A DNA stretch of 64,000 bases, taken from positions 27,543-91,542 of the forward strand of contig JAEUTY010000014.1 of assembly GCA_016787805.1 (NCBI GenBank). The letters are read 5' to 3'. The position numbers were made by a program, and so were the translations under genes. Below are positions 26,777-35,243 of the stretch, piece after piece. Numbering within the stretch: the stretch's first letter is position 1; the number at the start of each line of letters is the position of its first letter. This DNA is from Flavobacterium sp. (GTDB lineage: Bacteria > Bacteroidota > Bacteroidia > Flavobacteriales > Flavobacteriaceae). Below the pieces are notes generated by a model that did not search any database, was not told where the DNA came from, and saw only the letters and a program-made list of their open reading frames with translations.

Positions 26777-26990
26777 CGAAAAGTGCATCAGTGAGTGTTT
26801 TGATTCCTTTAAAAGCTAAAAAAACGGCCAAAATACAAAGTATACAGCCTATGACTAAAACCAAGTAATGCCAATTAGTGTGTTTGTTCATAAAGGCGTT
26901 GTAAATAACGCTTGGACCAATAAACATTAATGGTAATGCTCCGAACATCAATCGGATTCCTTTGCCTAATTGTTCCTTTTTAGTACTCAT
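26763..26990 (-). CDS. DUF6095-type small membrane protein
   Basis: 75 residues with two helices, GIRLMFGALPLMFIGPSVIY and YLVLVIGCILCILAVFLAFKG, and charged ends. It matches a small Flavobacteriaceae family I recall as DUF6095. The ATG shares its first base with the TAA stop of the upstream gene (TAATG), and its 3' end overlaps the DUF1572 start, so it is tightly coupled on both sides. Function unknown. Confidence 0.72.
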   Translation of the reverse strand: MSTKKEQLGKGIRLMFGALPLMFIGPSVIYNAFMNKHTNWHYLVLVIGCILCILAVFLAFKGIKTLTDALFDGDQ

Positions 26991-27448
26991 TAAAATCGCA
27001 ATTGTATGCCACAACCATTTTGGTTTGATATCATATTCAGTTCTACCTCTTCAGCATCACCAGTGCTTTTCAAACCATTATTGTACATATCGATGCCTTC
27101 TTTCATGCGTTTGTTTTTTCCTATCAAAATCGGAACCGAAATAGTCAAAAATCCAGCGCCAATGTAAGTAGCAGGGCCAGGGTATTTTTCATCAGAAACC
27201 AATCCTTTTACCAAGTCGGCTGCTGTAAAAGCAATTCCCAATCCAATAAACATTCCTCCAGTTGATGATTTACTTTTCCCTTTTTTGAAAAGACGTAAAG
27301 CCTCAGCATTAGAAGATAATTTTTCTTTCACCTCACGAGTAGATAACTGTTGACCATTTACAAAGTATCGTTTACCTTGCATAGTAATTTCCTGTGCAGA
27401 TATAATCGAACAAGCAAATAGGGTAAGTAAAACAATTAGTTTTTTCAT
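26990..27448 (-). CDS. Exported protein of unknown function
   Basis: 152 residues. A signal peptide (MKKLIVLLTLFACSIISAQ) is followed by a short acidic/basic region and the segment YFVNGQQLSTREVKEKL. Two hydrophobic, Gly-rich stretches then follow (GGMFIGLGIAFTAADLVKGL and YIGAGFLTISVPILIGK), which may be membrane-inserted hairpins. The C-terminal GCGIQLRF ends in Phe, as outer-membrane proteins often do. I do not recognise the family. It is first of the four-gene unit continuing with DUF6095, DUF1572 and a lipoprotein. Confidence 0.65.
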   Translation of the reverse strand: MKKLIVLLTLFACSIISAQEITMQGKRYFVNGQQLSTREVKEKLSSNAEALRLFKKGKSKSSTGGMFIGLGIAFTAADLVKGLVSDEKYPGPATYIGAGFLTISVPILIGKNKRMKEGIDMYNNGLKSTGDAEEVELNMISNQNGCGIQLRF

Positions 27449-27507
27449 AGTAGTAGTTTTTAGCTTTTATTAAAGTATAAAAATAGCAATATTTTTTTAA
27501 GAACAGA

Positions 27508-28320
27508 TTATTTTTGGTAATTATCCACTGCTTTTCGAACGCTGCCGTATTGATTCAATAATTGAGCTGCTTTTTCATAATCCACATGAATTTCACTCAT
27601 AATCATTTTAATGCCACGGTCAACTAATTTATTGTTACTCAATTGCATATCCACCATTTTGTTGCCTTTGACTCTACCTAATTGAATCATCGTTGCCGTT
27701 GAAATCATGTTCAACACCAATTTTTGTGCAGTTCCGGCTTTCATACGCGAACTTCCTGTAACAAACTCAGGGCCAACCACAACCACAACTGGAAATTGCG
27801 CTGTTAATGCCAACGGACTTCCTTCATTGCAAGTAATGCAACCTGTGATGATGTTGTTTTCATGGCACTTTTCCAAACCCGAAATCACATAAGGTGTAGT
27901 TCCTGAAGCCGCAATTCCGATTACAATGTCGTTCTCATTAATGTTGTGTTCTTGCAAATCAATCCAAGCTTGTGTCGTGCTGTCTTCGGCATTTTCAACG
28001 GCTTTGCGAATGGCTTTATCGCCACCAGCAATGATTCCGTTGACTAGATCAAAAGGAACACCAAAAGTAGGCGGACATTCCGATGCATCTACAATTCCCA
28101 ATCGCCCAGAAGTTCCTGCTCCGATGTAAAAAAGCCTTCCGCCAAGTTTCATTTTTTCAACCACTTGAGTAACCAAAGCTTCAATTTGTGGCAATGCTTT
28201 TTCAACGGCAAGCGGAACCGTTTTGTCTTCTTTGTTGATGTTAAAAAGCAAATCGGCAACCGACATATGTTCTAATTGCTCGTAGTGAGAGGATTGTTCG
28301 GTGGTTTTGGTGAAGTTCAT
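27508..28320 (-). CDS. murQ: N-acetylmuramic acid 6-phosphate etherase
   Basis: Cleaves the D-lactyl ether of MurNAc-6-phosphate to GlcNAc-6-phosphate during cell-wall recycling. The SIS-type sugar-phosphate fold is seen in FYIGAGTSGRLGIVDASE. E81 and E112 correspond to the catalytic acid and base of the E. coli enzyme. The GIAASGTTPYVISGL loop and TGSSRMKAGTAQKLVLNMI are conserved. At 270 residues it is slightly short but complete. No kinase or PTS partner is adjacent. The leader carries family A and B word repeats. Confidence 0.96.
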   Translation of the reverse strand: MNFTKTTEQSSHYEQLEHMSVADLLFNINKEDKTVPLAVEKALPQIEALVTQVVEKMKLGGRLFYIGAGTSGRLGIVDASECPPTFGVPFDLVNGIIAGGDKAIRKAVENAEDSTTQAWIDLQEHNINENDIVIGIAASGTTPYVISGLEKCHENNIITGCITCNEGSPLALTAQFPVVVVVGPEFVTGSSRMKAGTAQKLVLNMISTATMIQLGRVKGNKMVDMQLSNNKLVDRGIKMIMSEIHVDYEKAAQLLNQYGSVRKAVDNYQK

Positions 28321-28323
28321 TGT

Positions 28324-28360
28324 AAAGTGTCTGAGTTTCTGAGTCGCTAAGTTACAGAGA
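28324..28360 (-). repeat. Family B word repeat in the murQ leader
   Basis: On the minus strand: CTCTGTAACTTAGCGACTCA then GAAACTCAGACACTTT, the CTCTGTG/CTTAGCG vocabulary, ending just before the murQ start. Confidence 0.7.
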
Positions 28361-28365
28361 TTTTT

Positions 28366-28396
28366 GCTTACAGCCTACAGCTTATAGCTTTTTGCT
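28366..28396 (-). repeat. AGCTATA/AGCTGTA word repeat
   Basis: On the minus strand AAAGCAAAAAGCTATAAGC then TGTAGGCTGTAAGC, abutting the ZIP gene stop. Same family as the AGCTAAA arrays. Confidence 0.7.
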
Positions 28397-29065
28397 TTAT
28401 AAAAAGTACGCCAAAATAATCCCTAGAATAATCATAGAAATCTTGGCAATATTGAATTTGTGACCTTCGCTGCTTTCAAAAATAATAGTAGAAGAAATGT
28501 GAAATAATATACCGATGACAATCGCTGTAATTTCGGTATAATAGTCATTTAACACAGGAAAACCATCCGATAAAAATGTTCCCAAAGGTGTCATTATGGC
28601 AAAGGCAAGCATAAAAAAGAACAACGCAACTTTATTCAATTCAGCATTCAAAAAAAACGTAGTCAAAATAATAGCTATTGGCAAATGGTGTATCGCAATT
28701 CCGATAGCCAAATCGTGGTGATGACCAACAGGAAAACCTTCTAAAAGCGCGTGTAAACACAAACTAATAAACAACAACCAAGGCATTTGTGTAATTTTAT
28801 CGTGACCATGAACATGGCCGTGTTCGGCGCCTTTCGAGAAAAATTCCAATATGATTTGAAACAAAATCCCAACCATGATATAAATCCCAATACTGTGATT
28901 GTGACTTTCATACACTTCGGGTAGCAAATGCATCACGGTCAATGAAAGCAAAAACGAACCACTAAATGCCAATAAAAGTTTGAGGTTTTGCTTGGCCTTG
29001 GGCTTGAGTAAAATTGCAATTCCGTAACCCAAAAGTACCGATAGTAATGGAAGTATATAATTCAT
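28397..29065 (-). CDS. ZIP family metal transporter
   Basis: A 222-residue polytopic protein of the ZIP family, which moves zinc or iron into the cytoplasm. A His-rich loop HGHVHGHD lies mid-protein. The metal-binding helices read HALLEGFPVGHHHDLAIGIA and HHLPIAIILTTFF, the canonical ZIP transport site. An early HLLPEVYESHNHS adds further ligands. About eight helices are visible. No metalloregulator site is apparent, and the metal specificity is not decided by sequence. Its 5' side carries a heptamer repeat (AAGAAGA on the sense strand). Confidence 0.93.
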   Translation of the reverse strand: MNYILPLLSVLLGYGIAILLKPKAKQNLKLLLAFSGSFLLSLTVMHLLPEVYESHNHSIGIYIMVGILFQIILEFFSKGAEHGHVHGHDKITQMPWLLFISLCLHALLEGFPVGHHHDLAIGIAIHHLPIAIILTTFFLNAELNKVALFFFMLAFAIMTPLGTFLSDGFPVLNDYYTEITAIVIGILFHISSTIIFESSEGHKFNIAKISMIILGIILAYFL

Positions 29066-29083
29066 TTAGTCTATGCTATGCTA

Positions 29084-29115
29084 TTTTCTTTCTTCTTTCT
29101 TCTTTCTTCTTTTCT
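29084..29115 (-). repeat. Heptamer array TCTTCTT upstream of the ZIP gene
   Basis: TTTTCTT followed by three exact copies of TCTTCTT (29091, 29098, 29105). The sense strand of the ZIP gene is purine-rich (AAGAAGA), as in the other arrays. Confidence 0.8.
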
Positions 29116-29859
29116 CTATTTAAAAATCATAATCAACCGCTCACTGTCTTTCTTGTGGAACTTTTTCAACTTATAATCGCCAAAAACATCCAGCAAATAA
29201 ATGCCTGCTTCGTTCATCAACTGCTGAAAATCTTCCAAAGTAAACGCGCGCACTTTTTCTATAAAATGATGTGATTCGCCTTCATGCGTAAATTCAATTT
29301 CTTTAACAATATGGTCGTCGGCAACATAACGTTGAATATGGAAATCAATTCCGTCAACGTGCTTTACTTCATCGGCAACCAAATTGGCAATGACATGATT
29401 CACATTCATAAAATCAATCACAGCAAAACCATAGTCAGAAAGACTCTCTTTTATCGCAACCAGCGTCTTCAAATGATCTTCGTCGTGTTCGAAATACCCA
29501 AAACTAGTAAACAAGTTAAAAATCGCATCAAATTTTTTTTCAAAAGGCTCACGCATATCATGCACCTCAAAATGCAACGAATCGTTAGCGTTTTTGTTGG
29601 CTTCAGCAATGCTGTTTTCCGACAAATCAACACCCAAAACATCAAAACCTAATTTGTTCAAATAAATCGCGTGTCGTCCTTTCCCACAAGCCAAATCGAG
29701 CACTTTGGCTTTCTCAGGCAAGTTTAAATAATGCGTCAAATTGTCCATGAATAGCTGTGCTTCACGGTAATTTCGTTCTTTGTATAAAATATGATAATAC
29801 GGTGTATCAAACCAAGAGGCAAACCAGTTTTCGGTTTTCGAATTTGTAAGTTCTGACAT
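29116..29859 (-). CDS. Class I SAM-dependent methyltransferase
   Basis: 247 residues with a Rossmann-like methyltransferase domain. Motif I is AKVLDLACGKGRHAIYL, a DVLGVDLSENSI acidic loop follows, and motif IV is FDAIFNLFTSFGYF. The N-terminal FASWFDTPYYHILYKERN is typical of an uncharacterised Bacteroidota family annotated as methyltransferase. The substrate cannot be inferred. It has a consensus promoter (29889-29922), and its stop lies just before the pyrimidine-rich repeat upstream of the ZIP gene. Confidence 0.85.
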   Translation of the reverse strand: MSELTNSKTENWFASWFDTPYYHILYKERNYREAQLFMDNLTHYLNLPEKAKVLDLACGKGRHAIYLNKLGFDVLGVDLSENSIAEANKNANDSLHFEVHDMREPFEKKFDAIFNLFTSFGYFEHDEDHLKTLVAIKESLSDYGFAVIDFMNVNHVIANLVADEVKHVDGIDFHIQRYVADDHIVKEIEFTHEGESHHFIEKVRAFTLEDFQQLMNEAGIYLLDVFGDYKLKKFHKKDSERLIMIFK

Positions 29860-29888
29860 TTATTCTTTTCAAATGAATTCTAATCCTG

Positions 29889-29922
29889 CAAATTTAATGT
29901 ATTTTTGCCGAAGAATTCCCAA
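29889..29922 (-). promoter_or_regulatory. Promoter of the 29116 methyltransferase gene
   Basis: On the minus strand TTG (29922-29920), a 23-base spacer and TAAATTTG (29896-29889). Confidence 0.65.
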
Positions 29923-29972
29923 GGTTTGTGTTTTTTGAAGCGAATGGCTTGGTCTGCGTCAGTAATCCATAT

Positions 29973-30022
29973 TCCCGCTTTCCGCACTATCTCTTCGAGG
30001 ATAGTCGCTCCAATCGGGGCTA
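29973..30022 (+). repeat. Hairpin module, family C, copy 3
   Basis: Compact 50-base copy: TCCCGCTTTCCG, then ACTATCTC/GAGGATAGT arms, then CAATCGGGGCTA. It lies between two divergent genes, so unlike the other copies it is not 3' of any gene. This gene-free stretch (29860-30170) otherwise holds one promoter and the ATTGAA repeat. Confidence 0.75.
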
Positions 30023-30118
30023 GAGAACAAACTAAAGGCTTACCAAGAAACCAATTCTAAGAAATTGTTTTTTTTTACAATCTAAATTTAACATTAATTA
30101 TTTGTAATTGAAATTAAT

Positions 30119-30168
30119 TTTTTGACATTGTAATTGATATTGAAATTGAAATTGATTTTTGACATTGA
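30119..30168 (+). repeat. ATTGAA-word repeat upstream of the RNA methyltransferase
   Basis: GACATTGTAATTGATATTGA followed by AATTGAAATTGATTTTTG and ACATTGAAA, directly before the ATG at 30171. It shares the hexamers of the 12-mer at 26173. Confidence 0.8.
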
Positions 30169-30170
30169 AA

Positions 30171-31331
30171 ATGGAAAACTTTAAAATGATTGCCAAAACC
30201 TTTTTTGGTTTTGAAGAAATACTGGCTAAAGAACTACAATTATTAGGCGCTCAAGAGGTTGAAATCGGAACCCGCGCTGTGAGTTTCAAAGGCGACAAAG
30301 GTTTTATGTACAAAGCCAATTTGTCGTTGCGAACCGCACTTAAAATTCTAAAACCAATTTACCACTTTAGAGTGTTCAACGATCAGAGTTTGTACAAAGG
30401 CATTCAAGGCATCGATTGGTCGAAGTACCTAGAAGCCAATCAAACGTTTGTCATCGATTCTACGATTCATTCCGATCATTTCAAACATTCGCAATTCGTT
30501 TCCCAAAAAGCCAAAGACGCGATTGTTGACCAATTTCGTGAAAAAACAGGCCAACGTCCAAGTATTGATAAAGATTTCCCTGATTTACGCATCAACATTC
30601 ACATCGATCGCGACCAATGTTCGGTTTCGTTAGATACTTCGGGAGCGTCATTGCACCAACGAGGTTATCGGGTATTAACTAACATCGCTCCAATCAACGA
30701 AGTTTTAGCCGCAGGAATGCTGTTGCTTTCAGGTTGGAATGGTGAATCGGATTTTCTTGATCCAATGTGTGGCTCTGGAACCATTTTGGCCGAAGCCGCT
30801 ATGATTGCGTGTAATATTCCCGCCAACATCAACCGCAAAGAATTCGCTTTCGAAAAATGGAACGATTGGGACAACGATTTATTTGACCAAATCATCGATT
30901 CGTTGATGAAACGCACCCGCGATTTTCGCTACACCATAACAGGCTATGACAAAGCCCCAAGCGCAGTTTCAAAAGCGATTGATAATATTCGCAATGCCAA
31001 TCTCGACGAGTTTGTGACCATCGAACAAAAAAACTTTTTCGACACCAAAAAAGAAACTTCCAGACCATTACACATGGTGTTCAATCCACCTTATGGTGAA
31101 CGTTTGGATATCGATTTGGAACGTTTTTACCGTGAAATGGGCGACACCATGAAGCAAAACTATCCAGGCACTCACACTTGGTTCATCACTGCCAATCTGG
31201 AAGCCTTGAAGTTCGTTGGTTTAAAACCATCAAGAAAAATAAAATTGTTCAACGGAAGCTTGGAAGCCCGCTTTGTTAAATACGAAATGTACGAAGGAAG
31301 TAAACGAACTAAGTTTCAAGTTAGCGAGTAG
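30171..31331 (+). CDS. THUMP-domain class I RNA methyltransferase (RlmL-like)
   Basis: 386 residues: an N-terminal ferredoxin-like/THUMP RNA-binding region (KTFFGFEEILAKELQLLGAQ, YRVLTNIAPINE) and a C-terminal Rossmann methyltransferase. Motif I is DPMCGSGTILAEAAMIACNI and motif IV is NPPYGERL, the pattern of N2-guanine methyltransferases such as RlmL (23S G2445) and tRNA Trm14. A SAM-dependent RNA guanine methylation is likely; the exact site is inference. The ATG at 30171 is preferred over a TTG at 30159 inside the repeat. The TAG stop is the first word of a downstream repeat. Confidence 0.9.
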   Translation: MENFKMIAKTFFGFEEILAKELQLLGAQEVEIGTRAVSFKGDKGFMYKANLSLRTALKILKPIYHFRVFNDQSLYKGIQGIDWSKYLEANQTFVIDSTIHSDHFKHSQFVSQKAKDAIVDQFREKTGQRPSIDKDFPDLRINIHIDRDQCSVSLDTSGASLHQRGYRVLTNIAPINEVLAAGMLLLSGWNGESDFLDPMCGSGTILAEAAMIACNIPANINRKEFAFEKWNDWDNDLFDQIIDSLMKRTRDFRYTITGYDKAPSAVSKAIDNIRNANLDEFVTIEQKNFFDTKKETSRPLHMVFNPPYGERLDIDLERFYREMGDTMKQNYPGTHTWFITANLEALKFVGLKPSRKIKLFNGSLEARFVKYEMYEGSKRTKFQVSE

Positions 31332-31395
31332 TGATCAGTAATCAGTGTTCAGAATGCAGAATACAGAAGCAGAACATAAAACATAGAACAGTCAA
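31329..31395 (+). repeat. CAGTGTT/CAGAATG word repeat starting at a stop codon
   Basis: TAGTGATCAGTAATCAGTGT continues as TCAGAATGCAGAATACAGAA and CATAAAACATAGAACAG. The first three bases are the stop codon of the preceding gene. Confidence 0.75.
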
Positions 31396-31425
31396 CAATA
31401 AACCACAAACAATAAACATTTAAAA

Positions 31426-31659
31426 ATGTCAAAAAAGAACAAAGCCCTTTTATACAACTTATTCAGTTTCGGAATACTGTACGTTTTTATTCGTTACATC
31501 TTAATTGATTATACCTCGTTAACGGGAATTATGCGACCGTTAGCATCATTTGTAGTGGCAACACTTTTGGCTCCGAAATTCCAAGCCGGATTAGTAAATG
31601 GAGAAGAAAAAATCTACATGCGTTGGCTTTTTTTGAAAGACGCCAAAGAAGTTGGATAA
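31426..31659 (+). CDS. Small membrane protein of unknown function
   Basis: 77 residues, with two hydrophobic stretches (YNLFSFGILYVFIRYILI and LASFVVATLLAPKF) and basic ends (MSKKNKA..., MRWLFLKDAKEVG). I do not recognise the family; similar short proteins occur near this RNA methyltransferase in Flavobacteriaceae, as I recall. The A-rich run before the ATG (ATTTAAAA) suits Bacteroidota translation initiation. Word repeats flank the gene on both sides. Confidence 0.6.
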   Translation: MSKKNKALLYNLFSFGILYVFIRYILIDYTSLTGIMRPLASFVVATLLAPKFQAGLVNGEEKIYMRWLFLKDAKEVG

Positions 31660-31670
31660 ATTGTTTTTGT

Positions 31671-31714
31671 CCTCTTTGTGAAACTCTTAAAACTCAGTGA
31701 TTCTCTGTGTAATT
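31671..31714 (+). repeat. Family B word repeat
   Basis: CCTCTTTGTGAAACTC, TTAAAACTCAGTGATTC, TCTGTGTAATTC: about 10-11 base period, downstream of the plus-strand 31426 gene. Same vocabulary as at 9555. Confidence 0.65.
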
Positions 31715-31762
31715 CTTTTCTTTGACAGAGTGTTACAAAGTAGGTGATGAGTTGTTCAAAGG

Positions 31763-32500
31763 TTATTTTTCTTTAGGTTTAGTTTCTTTTGATTTTGCTG
31801 TCGATTTGTACAACGGTAAGAAATACGAAACCGTGTAATTGAATCCAACTCCAAAATTACCATTGTAAGTCCTGTTGAAACCCGGAATGTATAAGTTGTC
31901 AAAGTTTTCGGGTTTGCTGTTGGAAAACAAATAATGCAAACGCAGACTAAAACCGACATAAATATTATTGAATACTTCAACTTTCACACCCGAAACGACT
32001 TCGGCCCATTGCGCTGACAAACCATTAAATTCTGTTCCAGCATCAATAGTTGGCGATTCTCCAAAATATTGTTGTGTGTTGTACACTTCGTAATTGTTCA
32101 ATGTTTGACTAAACGAACTTACGCCATAACGCAATCCAATATGAATCATGTTTTCCATATTGAGCCAATTTTCGTAAGCATTGTAATCAAAACCTGCTTT
32201 TATATAAGTTCCTTTTGTAGTAAAATTAACTTGTGCGTCGTCAACGGTTTTGTTTTCATTACCCAATTCGGCAGCAATGTAAAAACGTTTGGTGAGTCGG
32301 TAATCACCCACTAATTCCAATCCGCGGTAGTCTTTTTCGTAAAACGAACGCGTCAATTTGAATAAATCGACACCAAATCGCACACCAAAACGCTCGGTTT
32401 TTGGAACTACCGAATCTTTCTTTTTTTCTTGTGCATTTCCGAGTAACGAAACACAGACAAAAAGTAGACTAAAAATAAATTTTAATGTGTGTCTCATTTT
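31763..32500 (-). CDS. DUF6048 outer-membrane beta-barrel protein
   Basis: About 245 residues. The signal peptide runs from MRHTLKFIFSLLFVCVSLLG to NAQ, then a series of alternating amphipathic strands typical of a small 8-10-strand outer-membrane barrel follows (RFGVRFGVDLFKLTRSFYE, GLELVGDYRL, FYIAAELGNE, GVGFNYTVSYFL). The C-terminal tail is basic and Lys/Ser-rich, and the last strand ends in Tyr/Phe. This matches DUF6048, found next to DUF6452 in Flavobacteriaceae. The start at 32500 overlaps the DUF6452 gene by 32 bases, so the two are coupled. Function unknown. Confidence 0.8.
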   Translation of the reverse strand, partial: KMRHTLKFIFSLLFVCVSLLGNAQEKKKDSVVPKTERFGVRFGVDLFKLTRSFYEKDYRGLELVGDYRLTKRFYIAAELGNENKTVDDAQVNFTTKGTYIKAGFDYNAYENWLNMENMIHIGLRYGVSSFSQTLNNYEVYNTQQYFGESPTIDAGTEFNGLSAQWAEVVSGVKVEVFNNIYVGFSLRLHYLFSNSKPENFDNLYIPGFNRTYNGNFGVGFNYTVSYFLPLYKSTAKSKETKPKEK

Positions 32501-32966
32501 CGGTATCAATATTAGGTTGAATGATGGTAATATGATCAATCCAGTTGTCGGCGTCAGTAGCCACTAAATTGGTATTGGAATTGGTTAAATCGTAGACTGT
32601 TTTATAACCACAAGCTCTCGAAACAAAAACCGTTTCGCGTGTGTAAGTAAAGTTTAAAATGTCTTCGTTATCATTAGTTGCATCTGTATCCAAACCATTT
32701 TCGATAAATTGCCAAGTGGTAGCATCCAAATTGGTTTGTAGTGGCACTTTTATTTTACTGACTCCAGTTGTTCCTGTTAATGCTTCAGTAAAACCATTAG
32801 CAACCACTTTCAAGTTACTAACGTTTTTTAGCGTATTCGGACTCGCAGCATTATAAAACTCAATTACAACTTGTGGAGTAGTAGAAGTAGTTTCATCGCA
32901 AATGTCATCTTTCTCACATCCAGCAAGTGAAAAGGTGATTAATAAAAGTATAATTATTTGTTTCAT
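32469..32966 (-). CDS. DUF6452 lipoprotein
   Basis: 165 residues. MKQIIILLLITFSLAGCEKD carries a lipobox (LAGC) with Cys at residue 17. The mature part contains DICDETTSTTPQVVIEFYN, an FTEALTGTTGVSKI segment and CGYKTVYDLTN near the C-terminus, matching DUF6452. It is probably a periplasmic-facing outer-membrane lipoprotein acting with the DUF6048 barrel encoded immediately downstream; the complex is inference from overlap and co-occurrence. rlmD lies upstream on the same strand, 75 bases away. Confidence 0.8.
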   Translation of the reverse strand: MKQIIILLLITFSLAGCEKDDICDETTSTTPQVVIEFYNAASPNTLKNVSNLKVVANGFTEALTGTTGVSKIKVPLQTNLDATTWQFIENGLDTDATNDNEDILNFTYTRETVFVSRACGYKTVYDLTNSNTNLVATDADNWIDHITIIQPNIDTENETHIKIYF

Positions 32967-33002
32967 AGTGTTGTATTCGATTTTTCTCTGCTCTATATTC
33001 TT

Positions 33003-33057
33003 GGTTTTAGCTTTTAGCTTACTGCTAACCGCTAACTAAATCTAACTTCTAACTTCC
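33003..33057 (-). repeat. GAAGTTA/AGCTAAA word array containing the rlmD stop
   Basis: On the minus strand GGAAGTTAGAAGTTAG, ATTTAGTTAGCGGTTAGC, AGTAAGCTAAAAGCTAAAAC. The second TAG is the in-frame stop of rlmD (33042-33044). The same GAAGTTA words follow trxB. Confidence 0.85.
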
Positions 33058-34457
33058 AAAAGTACAACATTTTCCACATGATGCGTTTGTGGGAACATAT
33101 CGACGGGTCTAACACGAGTGACTTTGTATTTTTCGTCCATCAAAGCCAAATCACGCGCTTGTGTGGCCGAATTGCAACTTACATAAACGACTTTCTTTGG
33201 AGCAATTTTCAAGATTTGTTCTACCACATCTTTGTGCATGCCATCGCGTGGTGGATCAGTGATGATTACATCAGGTTGGCCATGTTGTGCGATAAAGGCT
33301 TCGTTGAACACATTTTTCATGTCACCCACAAAAAATTCACAATTGGAAATGTTATTACGTTTAGCGTTTTCTTTCGCATCTGCAATCGCTTCCGGAACAG
33401 CTTCTACACCAATGACTTTTTTGGCTTGTTTGGAAACGAATTGTGCAATCGTTCCTGTTCCAGTGTACAAATCGTATACGACTTCATTTCCGGTCAAGCT
33501 AGCAAATTCGCAGGTGATTTTATATAATTCGTAAGCTTGATCCGAATTGGTTTGGTAAAACGATTTGGCGTTGATGCTAAACTGCAAACCTTCCATTTCT
33601 TCCAAAATGTAATCGCGACCTTTGTACAATTTGATGTCTTGATCGTACAACGTATCATTGGCTTTGCTGTTGATAACGTATTGCAGCGAAGTGATTTGTG
33701 GGAATTGTTCAAACACATAATCCAACAACAATTCACGTTGGGCTTTGTCATCTTCAAAAAACTGAATCAACACCATGATTTCGCCAGTAGAAGCCGTGCG
33801 AATCATCAATGTACGCAACAAACCTTCGTGGTTACGCGCGTTGAAGAATGTCATACCTTTTTCAGTAGCAAATTCCTTGATAGCATTACGAATTGCATTC
33901 GAAGGATCTTCTTGTAAATGGCATTTCTCGATATCCAGAATTTTGTCCCACATTTTTGGAATGTGAAAGCCAAGTGCATTTTTAGAATCGAATTCAACGC
34001 CAGAGCGAATCTCTTCATCGGTCATCCAACGCGTGTCTGAAAATCCGAATTCCATTTTATTACGGTAGAAAAATTGTTTTTCCGAACCTAAAATCGGTTC
34101 AAAATCAGGTAATTCAATTTTACCGATGCGTTTTAAGTTATTAAAAACCTCATTGTTTTTGTAGATCAGCTGTTGCTCGTACTTCATGTTTTGCCATTTG
34201 CAACCGCCACAAGCACCAAAATGTTGGCACACAGGTTCGATGCGGTTTTCTGAAAACGAATGAAAGTGAATCGCTTTTCCCTCGTAATAAGCTTTACGTT
34301 TTTTAAAAGTTTGAACATCAACCACGTCGCCAGGCACCACATTCGGAATAAAAATTACTTTTCCATCGGGCGCTTTAGCTACTGAAACTCCTTTCGCTCC
34401 AGCATCTAAAACAGTGACGTGCTCAAATACAATTCGGTCGGTCTTTTTTCTACTCAT
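33042..34457 (-). CDS. rlmD: 23S rRNA (uracil-5-)-methyltransferase RlmD
   Basis: Methylates uracil in 23S rRNA (U1939 in E. coli) using SAM. An N-terminal TRAM domain (about 10-65) precedes the iron-sulfur ligands C77, C83 and C86 plus a likely fourth in EKCHLQED, which hold a [4Fe-4S] cluster. The methyltransferase domain has VYDLYTGTGTIAQFVS and DPPRDGMHKDVV, with the catalytic Cys in VVYVSCNSATQARDL. At 471 residues it is full length. A TATTTTTG box lies only about five bases upstream of the ATG, hinting at a very short leader. The stop codon lies in a repeat. Confidence 0.93.
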   Translation of the reverse strand: MSRKKTDRIVFEHVTVLDAGAKGVSVAKAPDGKVIFIPNVVPGDVVDVQTFKKRKAYYEGKAIHFHSFSENRIEPVCQHFGACGGCKWQNMKYEQQLIYKNNEVFNNLKRIGKIELPDFEPILGSEKQFFYRNKMEFGFSDTRWMTDEEIRSGVEFDSKNALGFHIPKMWDKILDIEKCHLQEDPSNAIRNAIKEFATEKGMTFFNARNHEGLLRTLMIRTASTGEIMVLIQFFEDDKAQRELLLDYVFEQFPQITSLQYVINSKANDTLYDQDIKLYKGRDYILEEMEGLQFSINAKSFYQTNSDQAYELYKITCEFASLTGNEVVYDLYTGTGTIAQFVSKQAKKVIGVEAVPEAIADAKENAKRNNISNCEFFVGDMKNVFNEAFIAQHGQPDVIITDPPRDGMHKDVVEQILKIAPKKVVYVSCNSATQARDLALMDEKYKVTRVRPVDMFPQTHHVENVVLLEVRS

Positions 34458-34534
34458 GGCGCAAAAATAAGGGATTGATTAGTTTTTTGAGGAAAGTTTA
34501 AGAAAAAAATATAAATTAGTAGAAAATTTCACCA

Positions 34535-35074
34535 ATGAAAACCCACCTCGCTCTCCTTCGCGGCATCAACGTATCTGGTCATAAAATGATTAAAATGGAT
34601 GCTTTAAAAAAAGCGCTTGAAATTATTGGTTTTCAAAATGTTCGTACCTACATACAATCTGGAAATGTGTTTGTCAGTACTGAGGAAGAAAGCCCTGGAA
34701 AAGTAGGTTTGTTGATCCGAAATGAAATCTTTAAAACCTTTGGTCACGATGTTCCGGTTTTGGTGATTGGGAAAGAAGATTTGCAAGCGTGTTTGGATCG
34801 CAATTTGTTTTTGAACGAAGAAGGCGTTGATTTGAAAAAACTGTATGTTTCGTTCGTTTCATCTGAATTGCCTGAGAATATGATTACGCAACTCAACCTC
34901 AATTTCATCAAACCCGACGAAATTCAACTCGATGGTCGACGCATTTACCTCAAATACGACACTTCGCCTGCCAATACCAAACTGGACAACAAATGGATTG
35001 AAAAGAGCATGAACGTGGTTTCAACGACACGCAATTGGAATACAGTGAACAAGCTGTTAGAATTGTTCGGGTAA
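34535..35074 (+). CDS. DUF1697 protein
   Basis: 179 residues. LALLRGINVSGHKMIKM at the N-terminus and RTYIQSGNVFVSTEE are the signature blocks of DUF1697, a widespread soluble family of unknown function. The C-terminal half keeps the RRIYLKYDTSPANTKLDNKW block with the conserved KLDNKWIEK. The start at 34535 is fixed by the family N-terminus. A divergent neighbour of rlmD (77-base gap). The downstream spacer carries an unusual inverted-repeat region. Confidence 0.92.
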   Translation: MKTHLALLRGINVSGHKMIKMDALKKALEIIGFQNVRTYIQSGNVFVSTEEESPGKVGLLIRNEIFKTFGHDVPVLVIGKEDLQACLDRNLFLNEEGVDLKKLYVSFVSSELPENMITQLNLNFIKPDEIQLDGRRIYLKYDTSPANTKLDNKWIEKSMNVVSTTRNWNTVNKLLELFG

Positions 35075-35079
35075 CGCGA

Positions 35080-35205
35080 TGTAAATTCCAAATAACAAAA
35101 AGCAAATAAGCTCCAATTTTTAAATTCAAAATTTCAAAAAAGTAGACCGTTTTGAATTTTAGAATTCGAATTTCTAATTTATTTGGGATTTGGAATTTGT
35201 GTTTT
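35080..35205 (+). repeat. A/T word inverted-repeat spacer, copy 1
   Basis: The left half holds TTCCAAATAACAAAAAGCAA and AATTCAAAATTTCAAAA. The right half holds TTTTGAATTTTAGAATTC and TTATTTGGGATTTGGAATTT, roughly complementary to it. The region could form an extended hairpin. A related copy lies after the DUF1003 gene. Confidence 0.65.
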
Positions 35206-35243
35206 AGAATTTATAAAGTGGTAACTTAGCCAAAACTTCCGTT